In this document: one piece after another, positions 28,001-39,620 of the stretch | Numbering within the stretch: the first letter of the stretch is position 1 | How the letters are laid out: each line of letters begins with the position of its first letter | Assembly (NCBI GenBank): GCA_008921705.1 | Contig: VFFE01008410.1 | Coordinates: forward strand, 1,986,471 to 2,050,470 | Length of the DNA stretch: 64,000 nucleotides | From: Burhinus oedicnemus | Lineage: Eukaryota; Chordata; Aves; Charadriiformes; Burhinidae | Direction: 5' to 3' | The notes under the pieces: model-generated | Database searches by the model: none | What the model saw: the letters and a program-made list of their open reading frames with translations, nothing else | Told to the model about the DNA's origin: nothing | Made by a program: the position numbers and the translations under genes

Positions 28001-28319
28001 AAATAGGCAAGAAGGATAAGAGATGCTCTGACACAAATCTGAACACAGCAAACAATTGCAGTGGTAGAAATCTTTTACACGAGGGAATTATCGGCAACAT
28101 AACAATTGTTTAGTCATCCTACACTGACAATGGTATCTCTGGTTCAAGATTACATGAAAACTATTGCCTACATCTTTGACAGTAAGCAATTGTAGAGGCT
28201 TCTGCTTTGCCACATTGCATCAGAGCTACCTTAAGGGTGAGTGCTTCAATCTTTCTCATAACCAATTGCCATGCAGGTTCCCTTAGCTGGAACTTCAGGC
28301 ATCCAAAATAATGTATATA
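25015..28319. other. Intergenic DNA downstream of the membrane-protein gene
   Basis: Holds the longest non-transposon ORF of the window (26024-26638, plus, 204 codons), but its right half is pyrimidine-rich and the translation is mostly Leu/Pro/Ser/Thr without a domain, so I do not call it a gene. An 88-codon minus-strand ORF at 25325-25591 is Lys/Phe/Tyr-rich and unrecognised. No transposon was recognised. Confidence 0.5.
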
Positions 28320-28562
28320 CTTTTGAAAACTTGGATCTAGGTTTATTAAGAGTGCAGGGTGCCACAGACGAAAAAACAAAGGCAAGAACAGATAATAATG
28401 GAGAAAGAGGAAGAAACAGAAAGGAGGAGCAAGAGAGAAGAAGTTAAAGGACTCCTGTAATTTCAGCATGTCAGCACAATTCATTAAGCTTAAAGGAGCC
28501 ACTAGGAGTTGCTTGTGGTGATGGTGATAGTGCATCATCAAGCAGAGAAATGCAGAGGGCTC
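28320..28562 (-). other. 3' UTR of the membrane-protein gene
   Basis: Follows the TAA stop of exon G on the minus strand and contains AATAAA at 28347-28342, about 215 bases after the stop; cleavage would fall near 28320-28330. The 126-codon minus-strand ORF that overlaps it is Phe/Leu-rich and is read as chance. The exact cleavage site cannot be fixed from sequence alone. Confidence 0.5.
28342..28347 (-). terminator. Polyadenylation signal of the membrane-protein gene
   Basis: AATAAA on the minus strand (TTTATT on plus), the first canonical hexamer after the stop codon of exon G. Position and strand fit. Confidence 0.5.
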
Positions 28563-28692
28563 TTACTGCAGCATATGTGTCTGGCTGGCGTCCTTTTGTT
28601 TGTCAGGTACCTCGTAGTGTGGGGAAATCTTGCCGAGGCCACTGTCACTCAGCATCCTCTTTCGAACGGCAGGGTTCCACCGATCTGATATT
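28563..28692 (-). CDS. Exon G (terminal): C-terminal tail of membrane protein
   Basis: Last coding exon. The acceptor is a long pyrimidine tract (CTTCCTTCTTCCCTCCCTAG) ending at 28693. Spliced from exon F (two trailing bases GG) the first base completes a Gly codon, and the exon then reads 42 residues to a TAA at 28565-28563. The residues include SDRWNPAVRKRML, then LSDSGLGKISPHYE, and end THMLQ. It is rich in Lys/Arg at the start and Ser/Asp later, like a flexible cytoplasmic tail with possible phosphorylation sites. If exon F used its inner donor, this exon would instead be read in another frame, giving 15 residues (NIRSVEPCRSKEDAE) and a stop at 28645. A possible donor (GAG then GTACCT) lies inside it. 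Protein family not recognised. Confidence 0.75.
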
Positions 28693-29261
28693 CTAGGGAG
28701 GGAAGAAGGAAGAGAAAGGCATTCACCCCTCAGAAATTACCTCACACGCTCTGCTTTGAAGCTCTCTTACGCTTACTGGTTCCCAGTATTTTTCTGCCCA
28801 TAGTAAGCTAAAATAGCTTAATTCAGTATGAAACTGTTCCTATAGATGAATAGGAGTATTTCTGGTCTGCCCAGGGGCTGAGAAGAAACAGAGACACTTC
28901 ACCATCATTCTTAGGCACAAAGAACTTCAGAGCCTTATATACTGGTATCGGAGCCCTGACCATGCAGAGAAGGGGGTTGTAACTTGATCAATACAGATTT
29001 AGGGCAGGACAGATACACTCAGAGGGTGTGAGGAGGTTGAAAGCTTTTTCCATTAGTCCTGCTGTGTGCTCCAGGATGCCTGATGGAGTAGATGTTATTT
29101 CACTGTCCTCCTGTCATTACCATGGCTGCATCTGATCCTGTCCTCAGCTCCCCACCTAAGATGTGCCCTCCCACATCTCCCAGCCCTTCAGAAAAAGGGA
29201 CCAGAAAAGAGATGCCCAATTCTAATATGGCTGCTGAAGGCCAGATCCCAGCACCACTCAC
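28693..29261. other. Intron F-G
   Basis: Short intron of 569 bases. A plus-strand ORF (29092-29346) overlaps it and exon F antisense and is taken as a shadow. Nothing else seen. Confidence 0.65.
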
Positions 29262-29389
29262 CCAGAGGCCTGCTCCACTACCAGATCAGGCATTCCTGGT
29301 GGCGTCCCCACCTGCTGTGACATTACCAGCTCTGGGTCCAGAATAAAAATCTCGTCCTGCGAAATTTCCGTCACAAAGTGCAAATGTTC
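29262..29389 (-). CDS. Exon F: acidic tail segment of membrane protein
   Basis: 128-nt exon. The acceptor is TCACTCCAACAG ending at 29390; the chosen donor is the strong GTGAGT starting at 29261. It begins in phase 0 after exon E and reads 42 codons, EHLHFVTEISQDEIFILDPE, then LVMSQQVGTPPGMPDLVVEQ and AS, with two bases left over that exon G completes. The other two frames do not both stay open and join correctly. The segment is acidic, then Pro/Gly-rich, as in a disordered tail. A second possible donor (CTG then GTAATG, at 29326) would shorten it to 63 nt and shift exon G into another frame. Function unknown. Confidence 0.75.
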
Positions 29390-30994
29390 CTGTTGGAGTG
29401 ATACAAGGAACAAGTAATGAACCTGCAGCATCACTGGTCTCTCAGGGCACCCAGCTGGCTATAGGAAAGCTGAGGGAACATCAGGGTCTCTGAAGAGCAT
29501 TCATGGGATTCTGTCTGTGTATTTATTTAAGCGCACACACATACATACACACTAAAACCAATGCCACTGAAGTCACCAATAAATACTTCATAGATTTCAA
29601 GCCAAACAAGACTCCCAACCAGCAAGCTTCACGCTCACAGCAATGCTTAGAAGGCTGCTACTCAGTGACTCTATGTCATTCAGCTAAAAACTGGAGGTCT
29701 ACCCAAAAAGCCAAGGTTTGCATTTCAAAATGACAATCAACACCCAAAGTCTGCCGCTAGCTGATGGCTGCCAGAATTTCCATTGTTTGGGGATACTCTC
29801 CCAGACCTCCACTGCTTTTACATCCTGGTTTCGCATCTCTGTTACCAAAGCTCTCTTTCTCAGTCCCTCTTTTTTGTTATTGACACAGCAGGCTCATTGT
29901 CCTTCAAAAAACACGTACGTAGGTGAACGGGCAGGAAACTTCCTATGGTTTGTGGGCTGGGACCATCACATAGTACTGATCTTTTCCCCACAGAAAGACA
30001 GGGCAAAAGAGTATGAGGGAAAGATGGCCATTTGTACAGAGTCAAGTATTAAAGAAATGGAGAATAAGCCAAACAGAGTTACATTGTCCAGTTTAACCTG
30101 TAGCAGCATCTTCTTCACGCTTGCTTTCCAAATGTTAAAGTACAACTCCATCAAAGCATTTATATGACTGTGTGCAAAGAAGCCCTATGGTGGCTATACG
30201 CAGACACTGAACCTGGGACCTATGAACCAAAGCCACAGCTCCTTCTGCTGGAACTAAACCACCAGCTGCTTTTGCTAGGAAACAGTCATATGCTCCTGTG
30301 ATTCAGAAACAGCTTACACGGTTCTCAGGGGGACCAGATACAAATGACCACTGTGTGAAATCAACAGTTTGCACTTAATGCTGAGCCACTAATTGGCCTG
30401 TTCTGGCTACAAATCAGAAATCCAAAAGCTCTGTAAAGTTTTCAAAGTGTCTTTTAGAAAATATATTCAGATTGTCAAATCTATACGACAGGTTTGAATC
30501 CAACGGAGCTACCTGCTGTTTTGGGGTTCCTCAGGAATATTTGATACAGCTCTGGTCATAATCCTCAAATCGTAATGTCACTTTAATTTCCATAGTTATT
30601 CTATGTCGCACACAGAGGATCAGGACCTCTGGTGACTAAAAGCATCAGTGAAAAGATAAATTCAAATACTTTGGTGCCACACAGAAACCCTTAGTAAGAC
30701 CTGATAAGGATGACAAATGTAGAAAATTCTGATCTGTATATCACATTGGTAGTAAACAGAAGGGCAGATGGTCAGCAGATATAAAACTTCAGTGAAATGA
30801 TGTAAATTACATCAAGTGAAAAATGGCCCTGAATTTTTTCTTTGCTTTTCATGAAACATCAGTAGCATTTTAGAATACACAGCCGGAATGGCAGATAATT
30901 CATTTTAAGCTGCATTTGACACCACTTTAAAAAAAACAAGAAAAACCCCAAAAAAACCCAAATCTATAGAAACAGTAACCAAATAAAGATTTAC
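29390..30994. other. Intron E-F
   Basis: 1.6-kb intron. A 149-codon plus-strand ORF (29718-30167) has no recognisable domain and no splice context. An A/C-rich low-complexity patch lies at about 30928-30962, near exon E. No transposon recognised. Confidence 0.6.
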
Positions 30995-31035
30995 CTGAGA
31001 TCTGTCAATGCGGTAAAAACGATCAGCAGAAGTTG
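30995..31035 (-). CDS. Exon E: 41-nt exon after the membrane segment
   Basis: Small exon with acceptor TCTGTCTTGCAG ending at 31036 and donor CAG then GTAAAT starting at 30994. The trailing G of exon D plus CA gives Ala, followed by TSADRFYRIDRSQ, ending exactly in phase 0 for exon F. It lies roughly 15-30 residues past the hydrophobic segment. Exons this small are easily missed by gene predictors. The agreement of phase on both sides is the main support. Confidence 0.75.
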
Positions 31036-32511
31036 CTGCAAGACAGAGAAACAACAGAGCCACAGTGAAGAAAATGGTCTGAGCAAAGCTGCGTGGACAA
31101 GATTGGCTGAGGTAAAATCACCACCACGTAAGACAACCTCCGTGTCAGTGAAGTCACAGCAGTTTCACAAGAACATAATCTGATTCATTCATTATGTCCA
31201 TATTCCTATCCCATCAAATGGTGAATTTAAAGGTGAGGCTTAACAAAACAATATTCACTGAAATTATTAACTTGCAATAAATATTTTAAAAACATATAAA
31301 ATGGATTTCAGGCTTATAAGAAGAATTGATTACATTAAAAATGTGACAGAAAAAGCTGCATTGTTCCGATGACAGTATAGCAAGCATATCATTAAATTGA
31401 TGGGTCTAATAGGATTAATTCAAATTTTGAATCTAAAGAACAATAACATGCTTGGGAGCTCTTTGTAAATCAAATGCATGGCCACAGATATTCACGCTGA
31501 ATTACCAATACGCTCAAGGAAAATTTATGCTACTCATGAAAATAGGGGAGATTCAATAAATAAAGCACCAACTATGAATCATGTCACTGCCACATAATTT
31601 ATATCACTAAATCCAGAAGTATTTCATCACCTACAATGTGCTTCGTCAGATGGGGGGTTTTTTGTTTCTGTTTTGCGTTTAGTTTGGCCAGTGAAATCAG
31701 ATTCATTCATTCTGGAGTTTTGACGCAAGAGCACAGTATGTAGCATTGCAGTTTTCGGCACTGCAAGGGACAAAAACTGAATGCATCTACCCACCCAGCT
31801 TTCTCCAAAACCCAAGCAGATTCGCAATATGTTTTTTATCAATTTCCCTCATGAGAGACAAGGAAGATTGATTAGAAATTGTTAAGGAGAAATTGTTTTT
31901 GTTTAGAACAATAAAAATTTCAGTCCCCACATGCTGAAGCTTTTGCAAAAGCACATGCCATCCATCTTAGCTGCTAATTCTGGTGCTCTGGAGCCTGATG
32001 TAAAGCCCCGATAAGCCGCCTGCTTTGACAAAGTCTGGGTCAAATATAAGCGCAGCACTCCAGGGAGTTACATGAAGTGCCGTCTTACAGGGAAAGGGAG
32101 GTACATTTGTGTCACCTAAAGTCTACAGTACTTAAAGAGAAACCAGAGTGAAGAACACAGCCCTACCAGCAGCAGCATGTTGCCACAACCGGCTGCACTC
32201 TGTCTCCAGGCTCTGCCATGCAGTTAAGTGCTGCTCATCACAGCAGAGACACTAATAAACCAAACCTCTAACCACCCTTAGAAGAACATGCCTCCTTGGA
32301 GTGACAAAGCTACAGCAGACATTTTGATTGTGAGATGAAGGGCCTCATTTTTCAGAGGGGAAAGGGGGTCACCCAGCCTGTTTTTAACCTGCTCAGTGTA
32401 ACAAGAAGGAACAGTTACCCCTTCATAGTAATACCCTCAAATGCACTATCCTTCACGTGCACACCAGAAGCAAGCAGCATGAGAGGCACAAGAGAAGGGA
32501 GATGCACTTAC

Positions 32512-32542
32512 CGTCTAGGAAGCACCATCTAGGAGAGAGCCT
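32512..32542 (-). other. Possible cryptic or poison exon
   Basis: On the minus strand a 31-nt segment has an acceptor (AGTACTTTCTGTTCAG-like, ending 32543) and a consensus donor (GTAAGTGC, starting 32511). Inserted between exons D and E it would add E-A-L-S and then a TAG. The reading frame D-E is intact without it, so if used it would end the protein just after the membrane segment or trigger mRNA decay. Splice-signal evidence only. Confidence 0.25.
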
Positions 32543-34859
32543 CTGAACAGAAAGTACTCGGGGGAAAGAGCTTTCTTGGTCCTGGATAGGGCAGGGAAAT
32601 GATATTAAAAAAATAACAACCTTTTTTCTCTAAAAAGGACTATTTTCTAGTATCTGTTTTTTTCATTTTGCTCTACTGACATTGCACAATATGCAATACG
32701 GATTTGGTCCTCACTGACATCAGGGTTTAACGGTGATATAGAAGACAGTAAACTGATACCGTTAGCTTCAGCCACATCCTCAGCAATCCTCTTCCCTTCC
32801 ACTCAGCAGTACCAAAAAGCTTTGCATCAAAACCAGCTTTCTCAGCTGTCTACAGTCCCCCTTATTTGTGGGGCCACAGGAGCAGAGAGAGGTGAAAGAA
32901 GTCAAAAACTTACACATCAGTATCAGTACACAACAGCCATGAACTGTAATTACTACGTTTGTTTCTTGTGTGCCTGTCACCTTCCTTTATTCTAGCTCAG
33001 TATTTTTACACTCTTTCCCACCTGCACCGATCTGGCACTTAAAGCAATTTCCCACTTTATCTGTCCCTGGTGTGTCTCAAACACACATCAGGGTAAAAGA
33101 AGTGTTATTCTCCGCACCCAGAATACAGAGAGCGCAGACCTGGGAACCAGCACCACTGGCCAAGCACACATCCTACATCAACCTCTTCCCATTCTAGCTA
33201 AAAAGACAGTCTCCCTGGGAGCCAATGGACATTATTTCAGGAAGCAAACCAAATGACTGGGGCAGAATTAAGGCCTTCTTCCTGACCCGTACTCACCAAG
33301 GAGTTAAACAGGCTGCCTTTTGCTTTTTCAGCTCTCACTGAGCTGGAGAGGCAAAAGGGATCTCAGAAAGCAGAGGGTGGTCATGGCTCTGCTCCATGCT
33401 GCCAGTGGATGGCCAGCCAACTTCCTAAAGCCACCGGAACACAATGTTTAAACACAAATAGATTTGCACAGGGCAAAACACAACAGCATGGATCTCGGGC
33501 ACACACCCAAAATTTGTATAGAGCCAGATTCTATCCTTATTTACATCTTGAGCAGTAAAATCAGCACATCTGCAAATGGTGTAAATCCAGGCACATACTC
33601 TCTCAAGATTAAACTTTACTCCTCCTTCAGACTACACACCACAGACTGGTATACCAAATCACAAGGCATGAAAGGAAATGTAGAAGCAATGGGGAGGAAA
33701 GGTATCCTTGAGAAAAGTATTCCTGTGCACGGAAAGCACAGAATGTGAATAATGTATATGTACATATATTCATAACATGGGCATAAATTGGTGAAAACAG
33801 ACTAGGATACAATGATATCTCACTGGGACTTCTCAGAGTATCACACAGGAGCCCAGCACCTTTCCTGACAGCAAGGTGCAGGACAAATTATTTTCACATT
33901 GGGAACTGTACAGCTATATCAGGTAAGCAGTTGTCTGAAGTTCCAACACCAGAAAATAAAGGCTAGCAGAAAGAGTGAGTTCCAAAAAGAGATTTCAAAC
34001 AATCATGGGTTTTCAGCCAGAAGGGACAACAGAGCTATGAACGCTTAGCCCCTAGCATAAGACAGAAATCCACCACTCCAGCCTCAGTGACAGCAGACCT
34101 TTCAGAAAGACATACAGCCTATGTGAGAGACTCCAAGTGACACGAAACCCACCATTCCCTCAGGCAGCTGGCACCGTGGCATGGTTTGAAGGAGGAAAGT
34201 GAGGCTGCTTTGTATACAAGAAGAGGGAGAGTGCAGAAACACCGAGTTAAAATGAAAGTTTATGGTGTATCAAACACATCCAACACATCTGGACCATTCA
34301 TACAGATTCTTAAAGGTTCGCAGTTTCCTATATATTTTCCTTTGCTTTTACTGACTAGTGCTTGTATAATTAAGAAAACCTAGAAATAATAGATATTTCT
34401 CAGCAATTTATCTTACTGTTTTGCAAATCTGATGTATTTCTAAAATACTTCTTAGCTGAGTAGCCATGTGTAAGAAAAAGTTAAGAAAAAAAAATAAAGA
34501 ATATATCAACAGAAAAATGGGAGATTCATCAGTTCAATTCCCCAGACTGCCCAGACGTGTGTCAGTATGACTGTGGGGAAGAAGCAGTTTGCTTTCTTCA
34601 ACCTCGGGAAAATCTCAAAGAATGCTGAAGGAAGTTGTCATTTCTATCTGCCTGGGTAAAATAATTTCCAAATCGATTACAGAGCAAACAATGTCCTCAC
34701 AAGTTAAGGGGCAGACATTGGTCTTTGATTTACATAAAGGTATCTGACACTTTTTCAGCCACCTGAGAAAAAATGAGGTCACGCTGATGTTGTACAGATA
34801 TGCACAAGTTCTTGGCTTCCCCAGCCTCCTGGTCAGCAGGGTGCCTGCATGCATTTTAT

Positions 34860-35040
34860 GTTGTTTTCAAGCAGCTGTGATGATGATTAGCATTTTGCAT
34901 TTTGATGGACACTCATTTCTCAGCCAGGCGAATGCGTATCAGTGCCTGGCATGATGCTGCTACAAAACATTATTAATTTCATTTGGTATCATGACAGCTT
35001 TTGCAAGATTAATCTTATTAGCTTCTGCCTCTGGGATTGA
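34860..35040. promoter_or_regulatory. Candidate conserved non-coding element (intronic)
   Basis: Dense, non-repetitive mix of motifs typical of developmental enhancers: CAGCTG E-box near 34872, TGATGATGATTAGCATTTTG followed by CATTTTGAT (homeodomain/POU-like), ATTATTAATTTCATT, and AGATTAATCTTATTAGC. Composition differs from the neighbouring sequence. Whether it is conserved cannot be seen from one genome. Confidence 0.25.
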
Positions 35041-35216
35041 CTGGAACCATCTATATTGCCTTCCCTTTCTGGTTATCCAGGACAGAAAAGTAAAGACGGC
35101 TCCAGACAACTCATCTGTTGTCTCCTCAGTACCCTAGTACTTGGCTATAGTCCTGACAACAGATTTTGTCTGAAATATTACTGCAGCAACTTACAGACTT
35201 TGCTTGACCAAAAAAA

Positions 35217-35234
35217 ATATATATGCATATATAT
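35217..35234. repeat. 18-bp perfect palindrome
   Basis: ATATATATG followed by its exact reverse complement CATATATAT. It lies in an AT-rich patch after an A-run and most likely reflects a short TA microsatellite rather than a binding site. Confidence 0.8.
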
Positions 35235-37779
35235 CTTCTGATGCATGATACCTCCATCTATAGACACCCTGACAAAAATAAAACAGCCTCAATTCTCTCT
35301 GGTATTTAGACTCATGGGTTTTACTTGATCCCATAAACCTTGGCCTCATGTACAGTTTTTTTTCCCAAACCTCTGTGCATTACAGAACAGATGAAGATAA
35401 CATTCCATAAACTACATTTTTCAGTGGTTTAAGCATCAGATTTAGAACACATCTATGTCTTTCTCTAACATGGGCTTACGGAGTTGTGGGATGCTTAGGT
35501 TTGCTTGTATCCAACTGAGGTGTTTATGGGAGAGTCAAGGACTTTCTGAAATCCACTAGGTTTACTAATGTCTATGTATCTACATGCACAAAGCTTTATG
35601 TATCTTAATATTTAGCCTACTATTTGCGGAAAGGTAAGGACTGGGATACAAAGGACAAAAGGAAGAAAACATCCAAAAACAACAGTGCATGCTAAAAAGG
35701 TCGATGATACAAAGAGGAGACACAAGTAAAAATTCATAAACCTGGCAGAGTACATAATGCTGGGAAAATTAAGATAGGGATAATGCTGGTAAATGTAAAT
35801 TCCAGTCACAAATTGCATATTGTGATATGCTCTTTCCAAGACTTCATTACAGTTCAACTGCAGAACTAGCTTGGCAATTCTCAAACCCATAAGAATGACA
35901 TCTTATAAGCATTAAACTCATTAGAGAAACAGAGCGAAAAACAACTCTAGCTTAATTTTTCTTATTTGCACCTGGGCTTGCTGATGTTGTTTCTGCTGAC
36001 TCCCCATGTTTTGAGCTGCAGAGGAATCATGCAAGAGAACTGCGTTTATGAGACCTAAAAGTACCCGTGACACCTTATTAGTGAGGTAAGAAGACAGTTC
36101 CATCAACTCAAGTACCTTATTCATGCCCTTTATCCCCTGGTTTTTCCACTTTCTGTAATATGTCGAGGGATACCAACAAACATGGAACAAACCTCAAATT
36201 AACCTAACAAGACAGTTTGTAGAAATTACCCACTGAGAATAAACCAATGTTTGAAGAATCCAGGATAAACAAGTACTGAAAACAAAACACAGAGGGGGGG
36301 TGCATTCAAAATGTAGCATCATAAAAAATTGATAGCATGTTAGGGATTTCACACTGATACGCACTGGAGGAGATGGATAGCCAATTAATTTATATATTGC
36401 TATAACTGCAGAGGTTAGAGCCAAATATGGAGCTGATTTCCAACATTTCATACTCTCTTTTGGCCCTCCCCATACATGCAGAATTAGTTCTTCATTTTAC
36501 CTCAGGCACTTTCCTACACATGGAGCAGTCAGCAGCCACTTAGGTTAATTTATAATGAGTGGAACAGAATAATACATGCTGTTTTATTAGCCAACTCACT
36601 AGACACTAGCACTGCTCTAAAACTCGTTTCCAGGACAATGATTGATACAAACGTCAAAAATATGAGGTTGAAATTGGACAGGGAAATGCAGAAACAAACC
36701 ATGAACTGGTACGAAGAAGGCAACTCCAAGAAAACATGCCAAACTGCATTTTGTCATAGTCTCTTCCTGCATTCAGTGCATTTACAGGCATTCTGGCCAA
36801 AGTGGAATTCTGTATCCTCCAGGTAATCATTAGGCCCCAAGAAATTATCTACAATTTCACCTCAATGGGCTCCCGTCAGCTGGATCTCTGTATGTTCCAC
36901 AGTGAACTCATTCCTGCTGATCCCTGCAAGACTTGCATTGTTAAATCTAGGAAAAGGCTATCAATACCGTACAAACTTGTCTTGTGATCCTAGGTGCTGT
37001 GTCAATCGGCCATTGTTTGTGTCCAGTCTCTGCGCTAACATCAGATCAGCTCAGGAGTCAGTAGAGTTAGTTTCAGTTATTTATTCCCAATTTAAGCACT
37101 GTGCAGCGCAATGTTTTACTAAGAGAAATATGCATTCTTGAACAATACTTCCAACTGCAAAGCCAAGTTCTGTATTGCATAAATTGTACAATGAGGTTGT
37201 AAAATGCACAAAAAGACCAATTTTAAAAAATAGCCACCTAAAACTAGAAACTGTTTGCCACATGCAAAAGATATATTTGGGCCCAGAATGGATAAAAAAA
37301 CCTACTCTGAAGATCAGGTTAAATCTCTATGTTAAACTAAAGGTAGATGACTGGTGCACAGAATTATTAATAAGTTAGGCCTGCTAGCACACCATTTTTC
37401 TCAGTGATAGACTATTACTACAGCTATGCAATATAACATGTTATTGTTCAGTTTCTCAGACAGAGAAACAATTTTACTTTTGTCATTTGTCCTACATGAC
37501 ACATTCTCTCATTCACTTCAAGACACGAGGCACTGCTATTGCAGTATCACTCACATCATCATGCTGTGCTAATTTTAAAGATGATTCCATAAGGTATGCA
37601 AGGAAAAGTGTTGTCCCAGGGAAAGCAGAATGACCTTCCAACATTTGAGGGTAAATGATAATCAGAAATTCATCTAACATACAGGTATCTAAGAAAAAGA
37701 AAACGGGTTCAAATGCAGAGTGCAGTCCACATTGTTAAGCTTGTCTTTGTTCTGATACTAAAAGGAAAGTTTATCTTAC

Positions 37780-37940
37780 CTGGTAATGAACTCTCTGTGT
37801 AGTAGAAGTTACTGACTGTAGGTCCTAGTAGGAAGATGAAAGACACACCAATGATGAAAAACATTAAAGCAACAAAAGCTGTTTGCAGTTCCACTATCTG
37901 AAGTGGTTGGGCAAACAAATAATTTTGCAAGTATTTCTCC
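37780..37940 (-). CDS. Exon D: transmembrane segment of membrane protein
   Basis: 161-nt exon (acceptor CATTTGTTTCAG ending 37941, donor GTAAGA starting 37779). The open frame reads EKYLQNYLFAQPLQIVELQ, then a hydrophobic helix AFVALMFFIIGVSFIFLL, then GPTVSNFYYTESSLP, and ends with one base that exon E completes. The helix is about 20-23 residues with no internal charge, so a single membrane span is likely. No signal peptide can be judged because the 5' part is off the window. Odd point: after exon C (phase 0) this frame needs two extra bases. Either a small exon is missing, or the AG four bases further in (leaving a 157-nt exon starting at 37936) is used, giving an LQE-KYLQ junction. Confidence 0.78.
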
Positions 37941-39620
37941 CTGAAACAAATGCCACAGAATAGTCATGGAAAGTTCACTTAAAGTTTAGATTTACATGCA
38001 TTTGGTCAAAAAAAATAGTTTTAAACATGTAGAGATTATGTTAATGGATCTTTACCTTATCACAGACCTATTTGTTCCATGAAAACTATCTAAATTTAGA
38101 ATATCAGCAACAAAATGAAAGAAAGGATGCTGAAATCCATAAATCTTTTTTGCAAACGTTTCTGAGTAATTATGCACTAAGGAAAACCACTGGCAGTTCT
38201 CCCTTTTTTAAGACAACCTCATGTCAGGGAGGTCATGTCGAACGACCCCAATATTTAGCTGGGTTCAAGAATCTGATTTATTTTAATAGAGGTTTTGTCA
38301 AATAGTTTTAGTTCATGACATAGCCTACCAAAAAGCCTGGCCTACAGACCATAGCTCCTCAGCTGGCATGCAAGTTGGCAGAGTGCAGAAAGCCTTGGCA
38401 CCTCCATTCCCAGCAAATGGATCTGAGCCAAATCAAGCACAAAAAAGTAGTACAAACCCTGCAACAGGTTGGAGAAACACAGTTCCTCCACAGCCACTAT
38501 GGGTAATTCAATCAGAACTTCTAGCTGTGCTTCCTCCAGTGTTATACAACTACTTGCCACCCAATACTGGCAATATTAAGTTGCCTGAGCTCAGTATGAC
38601 ATCACATCTATAATCTGCTGAGAACATGATCACAATTATTTAATTGTAATTTTCCATCACCGGATACCTCAAATATGCATCACCTTACAATATGATTTTA
38701 TGTCTGATAATAAATGTATTTGATGAAGGGAATTCTGGTTGAAATGCAAAAAAGTGACAGCCTGTAGTGAGATACTAAGGCCCATATTCACGCTACAAGT
38801 GCAGAGTTTCAAAACCACAGAGAATTCAGTGGCTCCCAAAGAGTTCAGTGGGAGGGATGAGGTTCATAGCTCCTGTGTACACTGAACCACCTATTTAGAA
38901 ACCTACGTAATGTCCTCACACTTGTAAATGTTATTGAAAGATATCAATAAAAGAGTAAAATGTCAGAGACAGTATATTAATGAAAATCCATTAGTTTTAT
39001 CACCAAATGCGTACATACTTAAAATTACCCAGGTAATGGGGCATTTGGAGTCTCCATTTCCCAGGCTGTATTGTAGAATGAACTCTTGTGAGGCAAGGTG
39101 TTCAAGACAATAAGAGCAACATTATTATTAGCTGCATGAGCATATATTTTTGTGTATTTGGAAATATCTAGCTGATATTTGTAGTGTTTATTGGTGTCTC
39201 AGATTACTCCATGATAGCATTAGAGAATGGCGTTTGCATAATTAGAACCGCTCAAATATCACGATGTTTATCCTTACATAACGCACCTTCTAATCAGCAA
39301 TTTGTGTAATTTCAGCAAGGTATGTGGAGAATCCTGGTATTCCATTCCAATTCAAGGAGAAGTAAACACATCCATCCATGTCAATTCTGTTATCATTTAA
39401 AAGGAGTCAGTATGACTTTTCATTTCCTATTTAGAAAATATTTTTCAGTGCTACTCCTGCTTTTAATATCATATCATAACCCTAAAGTTTTGTTTTCAGT
39501 GGTAGGCAATCTGCAGAACTCTTAATATATGGTTGTTGCAACCATTAGACCTCTGCACCCAGAACTGAAAAAAGCATAACATAGATTAATATTTAATACC
39601 TGAATTCATAAAAGCCTCAC
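37941..39620. other. Intron C-D
   Basis: 1.7 kb. I looked here for the small exon that would repair the C-D phase and found no candidate with good splice sites, an open frame and the right length. Overlapping plus (38368-38613) and minus (38342-38560) ORFs of 70-80 codons lie in a patch less AT-rich than its surroundings; neither is recognised. Confidence 0.55.

Larger units (their letters stand above)
31036..37779. other. Intron D-E
   Basis: 6.7-kb intron. It contains a possible 31-nt poison exon (32512-32542), an AT-rich stretch with clustered homeodomain/POU-like motifs (34860-35040), and an 18-bp palindrome (35217-35234). No transposon recognised. ORFs are short and unconvincing. Confidence 0.6.

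Noticed and set aside
28161..28541. 126-codon minus-strand ORF just after the stop of exon G
   Set aside because: Lies in the 3' UTR and runs past the poly(A) signal; Phe/Leu-rich translation typical of U-rich UTR sequence.
28772..28808. Possible 37-nt minus-strand exon between F and G (acceptor TTTTAG, donor GTAAGA)
   Set aside because: Its length would put exon G into a frame that stops early, and F joins G directly in phase without it.
29092..29346. 84-codon plus-strand Pro/Ser-rich ORF
   Set aside because: Antisense shadow of exon F and its flanking intron; the exon reading is backed by splice sites and phase on both sides.
29718..30167. 149-codon plus-strand ORF in intron E-F
   Set aside because: No domain and no exon signals; opposite strand to the supported gene.
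39018..39054. Possible 37-nt minus-strand exon that might repair the C-D phase
   Set aside because: The length is 1 modulo 3, while 2 modulo 3 is needed; the acceptor is weak.
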